From the NCBI RefSeq assembly GCF_963668215.1, contig NZ_OY764190.1, positions 4,960,001-5,024,000 of the forward strand: a DNA stretch of 64,000 nucleotides, written 5' to 3'. Positions 61,419 to 64,000 of the stretch are shown piece by piece. Each line of letters starts with the position of its first letter. The first letter of the stretch is position 1. The translations under genes were made by a program, and so were the position numbers. The DNA is from an uncultured Desulfosarcina sp. (GTDB lineage: Bacteria > Desulfobacterota > Desulfobacteria > Desulfobacterales > Desulfosarcinaceae). A model generated the notes under the pieces. The model was not told the DNA's origin, made no database searches, and saw nothing but the letters and a program-made list of their open reading frames with translations.

Positions 61419-62114
61419 TCATTCGACGTAGGGCGTGGGGTCGGCAATGCCGGCCGCAGCAAATCCGTTTTTACGCAGGATGCAGGCATCGCAGCACCCG
61501 CAAGCCCGTCCATCGGGGTCGGGATCGTAGCAGCTGTGGGTGATGCCGTAATCTACACCCAAGGACGTTCCCGCCTGAATGATCTGGGCTTTGGTCATTT
61601 GGATCAGCGGGGTGTGGATCCGCAATCGTCCCCGGCCCTCCACGGCCGCCTTGGTGGCCAGGTTGGCCATGGTCTCGAAGGCCTGAATGTATTCCGGCCG
61701 GCAGTCGGGATAACCGCTGTAGTCCACGGCATTTACGCCGATGAAGATGTCCCAGGCACCCAGCACCTCGGCCCATGCCAGGGCATAGGATAGAAAAATC
61801 GTGTTGCGGGCCGGCACATAGGTGACGGGTATTTCGGCGGCCATGGTGGATTCACTGCGGGATTTGGGAACCGCGATGTTGTCGGTCAGCGCCGATCCGC
61901 CCACGGATCCAAGGTCCACACGGGCAATCAGGTGCCGTTTGATGCCCATGGCAGCGGCTACTTTTTCGGCTGCTTTCAATTCAAAATCATGCCGCTGGCC
62001 ATAGGCGAAACTGAGACTGTAGATTTCAAAACCCTGGTCGGCGGCCATGGCCAGCACCGTGGTGGAATCCAACCCGCCGCTGGACAACACGACGGCTTTT
62101 TTTATTTCGTTCAT
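61419..62114 (-). CDS. queC: 7-cyano-7-deazaguanine synthase QueC
   Basis: Makes preQ0 from 7-carboxy-7-deazaguanine with ATP and ammonia. The 231-residue protein has the ATP-binding SSGGLDSTTVLA, SLSFAYGQRHDFEL, VPARNTIFLSYALAWAE and the zinc-binding C-terminus HSCYDPDPDGRACGCCDACILRKNGF. The ATG at 62114 is used. It lies about 220 bases downstream of queE on the same strand, with repeat copy B between them. Confidence 0.97.
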   Translation of the reverse strand: MNEIKKAVVLSSGGLDSTTVLAMAADQGFEIYSLSFAYGQRHDFELKAAEKVAAAMGIKRHLIARVDLGSVGGSALTDNIAVPKSRSESTMAAEIPVTYVPARNTIFLSYALAWAEVLGAWDIFIGVNAVDYSGYPDCRPEYIQAFETMANLATKAAVEGRGRLRIHTPLIQMTKAQIIQAGTSLGVDYGITHSCYDPDPDGRACGCCDACILRKNGFAAAGIADPTPYVE

Positions 62115-62186
62115 AAATATCACCTGTAATATCAATTAAATTGATTCAATGGAGTGAAGTTATGCTTAATGCTCTCTAAAGAACTC

Positions 62187-62329
62187 GAAGCTATCTCAAA
62201 AATAAGATTGCGGTACAAGATCAAGGCGGATTCGCGTTTCGAACCGCAGGCATATTAGCAATATGTTGAGGATTTGAAACACGAATCCAACACCGATATT
62301 GGGCCGGAAGATATTTTTGAGATGGCTTC
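62187..62329. repeat. Nested-palindrome repeat, copy B
   Basis: Outer arms GAAGCTATCTCAAAAATA (62187-62204) and TATTTTTGAGATGGCTTC (62312-62329) pair over 18 bases with one G-U. Inner arms GGATTCGCGTTTCGAA (62228-62243) and TTTGAAACACGAATCC (62273-62288) pair 14 of 16 plus one G-U. The core starts CCGCAGGCATAT and ends TTGAGGA, with a CATATT/AATATG mini-hairpin. Shared words with copy A include GATCAAGGCG/GATCGAGGCG and CCGCAGRCATAT. It sits between queE and queC. Confidence 0.82.
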
Positions 62330-62334
62330 TCGTA

Positions 62335-62979
62335 TCACACGCCGCGATCCCGTTCCGGCCAAATAACCTTGTGCAACTGAATCTGCATTCGAGCCCGGAT
62401 GTTCGCATCCAGCATCCAACCGGCCAGCCGATCCGGCGGCAAGCGCTCGGCAATCCTGGAAAAAAGGATGCGGTCATGCGGCAAAACAGCGGGCAATCGG
62501 TCCAGCGTTTGGACGGCAAACCGAAAATCTTCATGATCGCCGATGACGAATTTGACCTGGTCATTGGCGGTCAGCCGTTCCAGGTTGTCCGCATCGTTTT
62601 TAGACGCCTCGCCGCTGGACGGGCATTTGACGTCCATGATGCGGCTGCAGCGGCGATCCACCCGATCGATGTCCAAAGAGCCGTTGGTTTCCACCAGGAC
62701 TTCGTACCCTTTTGCCAGAAGGGCGGCTGCCAGTTCAGGGGTACGGTCCTGCAGCAGCGGTTCCCCACCGGTGATTTCAACCAGATTGCAGTCAAAGGAT
62801 GCGACCCGGTCCATAATCGGTCCGACGGCCATCGCACTTCCTTCGTCATAGGCATAGCGGGTATCGCAATAGCGGCAGCGCAGGTTGCATCCGGTCAGGC
62901 GCACGAAAACGCAGGGCAGCCCGGCATAAACCGATTCTCCCTGGATACTGTAAAAGATTTCGTTTACCGTAAGATTCAT
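62335..62979 (-). CDS. queE: 7-carboxy-7-deazaguanine synthase QueE (radical SAM)
   Basis: Ring contraction of 6-carboxytetrahydropterin. The 214-residue protein has EIFYSIQGESVYAGLPCVFVRLTGC and the iron-sulfur motif C31-x3-C35-x2-C38, then VEITGGEPLLQ and a lysine/aspartate-rich end. Together with queC it covers two steps of queuosine precursor synthesis; queD and folE are not here. Confidence 0.96.
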   Translation of the reverse strand: MNLTVNEIFYSIQGESVYAGLPCVFVRLTGCNLRCRYCDTRYAYDEGSAMAVGPIMDRVASFDCNLVEITGGEPLLQDRTPELAAALLAKGYEVLVETNGSLDIDRVDRRCSRIMDVKCPSSGEASKNDADNLERLTANDQVKFVIGDHEDFRFAVQTLDRLPAVLPHDRILFSRIAERLPPDRLAGWMLDANIRARMQIQLHKVIWPERDRGV

Positions 62980-63047
62980 GGTAAAAAGCTATATATCAAG
63001 GAGCCTGCCGATAGTAAACCACACCGATACGGACAAAGGAACATATT

Positions 63048-64000
63048 GTGCAAATTTACCGCCTTGAGAACGTGATTCAGCCCTACGCCTGGGGGTCGCG
63101 GACCGCCATTGCGGAATTAACCGGCCAGCCCGTCCCGTCTGCACAACCCCAGGCGGAGTTATGGATGGGTACACATTCCAAGGGGCCGTCCACGGTCCTG
63201 TACCATGGCGAGCGGTTGCCGCTCCAACGCCTGATTCAGCGGCATCCATTTGAAATATTGGGGAAATCCATTTCCGAAAAATTCGACGGCGCCTTGCCCT
63301 GCCTGTTCAAGGTACTGGCTGCGGCCCAGCCGCTTTCCATTCAGGCCCACCCCGACAAATCCCGGGCCGTGGAAGGGTTCGAACGGGAAAATCGGTCGGG
63401 CATCCCCCTGGATGCGTCCAACCGTAATTACCGGGACAACAACCACAAACCGGAAATCATCTGCGCCCTGACCCCCTTCTGGGGGTTGAACGGGTTTCGA
63501 CCATTTAAGGAGATCCACCGCCTGATGGCACCGGTCTGTCCCAAGGTTATCGAAAAGCCCTTGCAGGGGTTGCTGGAGTCGGAAAACCGGGGACTCAAGG
63601 ATCTGTTCGAAACCATGATGAGACTGTCGGCGGACCAAAAGGCCTCCGCCTGCGCGGAAATTACCGAAAAGGCAGTTCCCTTGAAGGATTCATCGCCGGT
63701 TTACGAATGGATGATCAAGCTGGCCGGCGCCTATCCCGGAGATCTGGGGATTCTCTCGCCAGCCCTGCTGAATCTGATCCGTCTGAAACCGGGGCAGGCC
63801 ATGTATCTGCCTGCCGGTCAGCTGCACGCCTATCTGGATGGGGTAGGGATCGAACTGATGGCCAATTCGGACAACGTGTTGCGCGGCGGCTTGACGCCCA
63901 AGCATGTGGACGTGGACGAATTGCTGAGGGTGGTCCGTTTCACACCCACGCCGGTCGACATTATCCAGGCAAATCCGCTCCGACCCGGCGAAGCGGTCTA
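63048..64000 (+). CDS. manA: Mannose-6-phosphate isomerase, class I, 3' end outside window
   Basis: Interconverts mannose 6-phosphate and fructose 6-phosphate, feeding GDP-mannose and other surface sugars. About 317 residues are visible and the frame runs off the end. Class I motifs: ENVIQPYAWGSRTAIAEL, ELWMGTHSKGPS, the metal ligands in SIQAHPDKSRA and NNHKPEI, LNGFRPF, and YLPAGQLHAYLDGVGIELMANSDNVLRGGLTPKHVD. The start is a GTG at 63048 with AAAGGA seven bases upstream. It is divergent from queE. Confidence 0.95.
   Translation, partial: MQIYRLENVIQPYAWGSRTAIAELTGQPVPSAQPQAELWMGTHSKGPSTVLYHGERLPLQRLIQRHPFEILGKSISEKFDGALPCLFKVLAAAQPLSIQAHPDKSRAVEGFERENRSGIPLDASNRNYRDNNHKPEIICALTPFWGLNGFRPFKEIHRLMAPVCPKVIEKPLQGLLESENRGLKDLFETMMRLSADQKASACAEITEKAVPLKDSSPVYEWMIKLAGAYPGDLGILSPALLNLIRLKPGQAMYLPAGQLHAYLDGVGIELMANSDNVLRGGLTPKHVDVDELLRVVRFTPTPVDIIQANPLRPGEAV

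Noticed and set aside
62187..62329. preQ1 riboswitch upstream of queC
   Set aside because: preQ1 riboswitches are much smaller and of different shape, and the same element occurs at 42.0 kb before flgM, so it is a repeat family and not a queuosine-specific leader.
1..64000. CRISPR arrays, tRNA or rRNA genes
   Set aside because: I saw no regularly spaced repeats, no tRNA cloverleaf ends (CCA/T-loop GTTCRA patterns in context) and no rRNA signature in the intergenic regions. This was reading by eye, so a covariance search could still find something small.

Overview
This window is one continuous piece of a Gram-negative chromosome, almost certainly from a sulfate-reducer-like member of the Desulfobacterota (Desulfobacteraceae/Desulfosarcina type). 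That placement is an inference from protein style, gene order, the heavy use of sigma-54 promoters and the genome-repeat types; no rRNA or other taxonomic marker is present. The first 11.6 kb is visibly more AT-rich than the rest.

Layout. (1) 1-6.9 kb holds surface-glycan genes: a radical SAM protein cut by the window edge, a nucleotide-sugar dehydrogenase, an SDR epimerase/dehydratase, a decayed TPR gene, a TPR + O-GlcNAc-transferase-type glycosyltransferase, and a WlbA/WbpB-type UDP-sugar 3-dehydrogenase. (2) 7.0-8.9 kb is an IS1634-type insertion sequence with inverted ends. (3) 9.1-48.4 kb is a nearly complete flagellar regulon: flaF, flbT and flagellin (minus strand), an FlrA/FleQ-like sigma-54 activator, an FlrC-like activator, flgBC-fliE-(inserted four-helix-bundle gene)-fliFGHI, fliJK-flgDE, fliLMNOPQR-flhB, flhAF-flhG-fliA, flgFGAHIJ, flgMNKL, then on the minus strand an HD-GYP response regulator with motA and motB of the PomAB type. 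fliD, fliS and the chemotaxis genes are not in the window. (4) 48.7-64 kb carries housekeeping and accessory genes: HIT protein, kdsB, a coiled-coil membrane protein, guaA, mltF, a TrpF-like protein, efp, a K+ channel, a CorC/HlyC protein, a helicase-exonuclease fusion, a YhhN protein, queC, queE and a 3'-truncated manA.

How it works together. I can read six sigma-54 (-24/-12) promoters with exact GG-N10-GC spacing in front of the FlrC-like gene, flgB, fliJ, fliL, flhA and flgF, and three sigma-28 promoters in front of flagellin, flgM and HD-GYP-motAB. This gives a legible hierarchy: FlrA-like activator, sigma-54 middle genes including fliA, then FliA-driven late genes checked by FlgM. The glycan genes beside flagellin suggest filament glycosylation.

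Most interesting items: a pair of ~140-nt nested palindromes whose stems differ in sequence but stay paired (42.0 and 62.2 kb); a natural MrfA-MrfB type fusion (helicase plus YprB-like exonuclease); a four-helix-bundle gene bounded by inverted repeats inside the flagellar operon; FlhF with a C-terminal Ada-like zinc module; and an FlrC-like regulator with a degenerate receiver.
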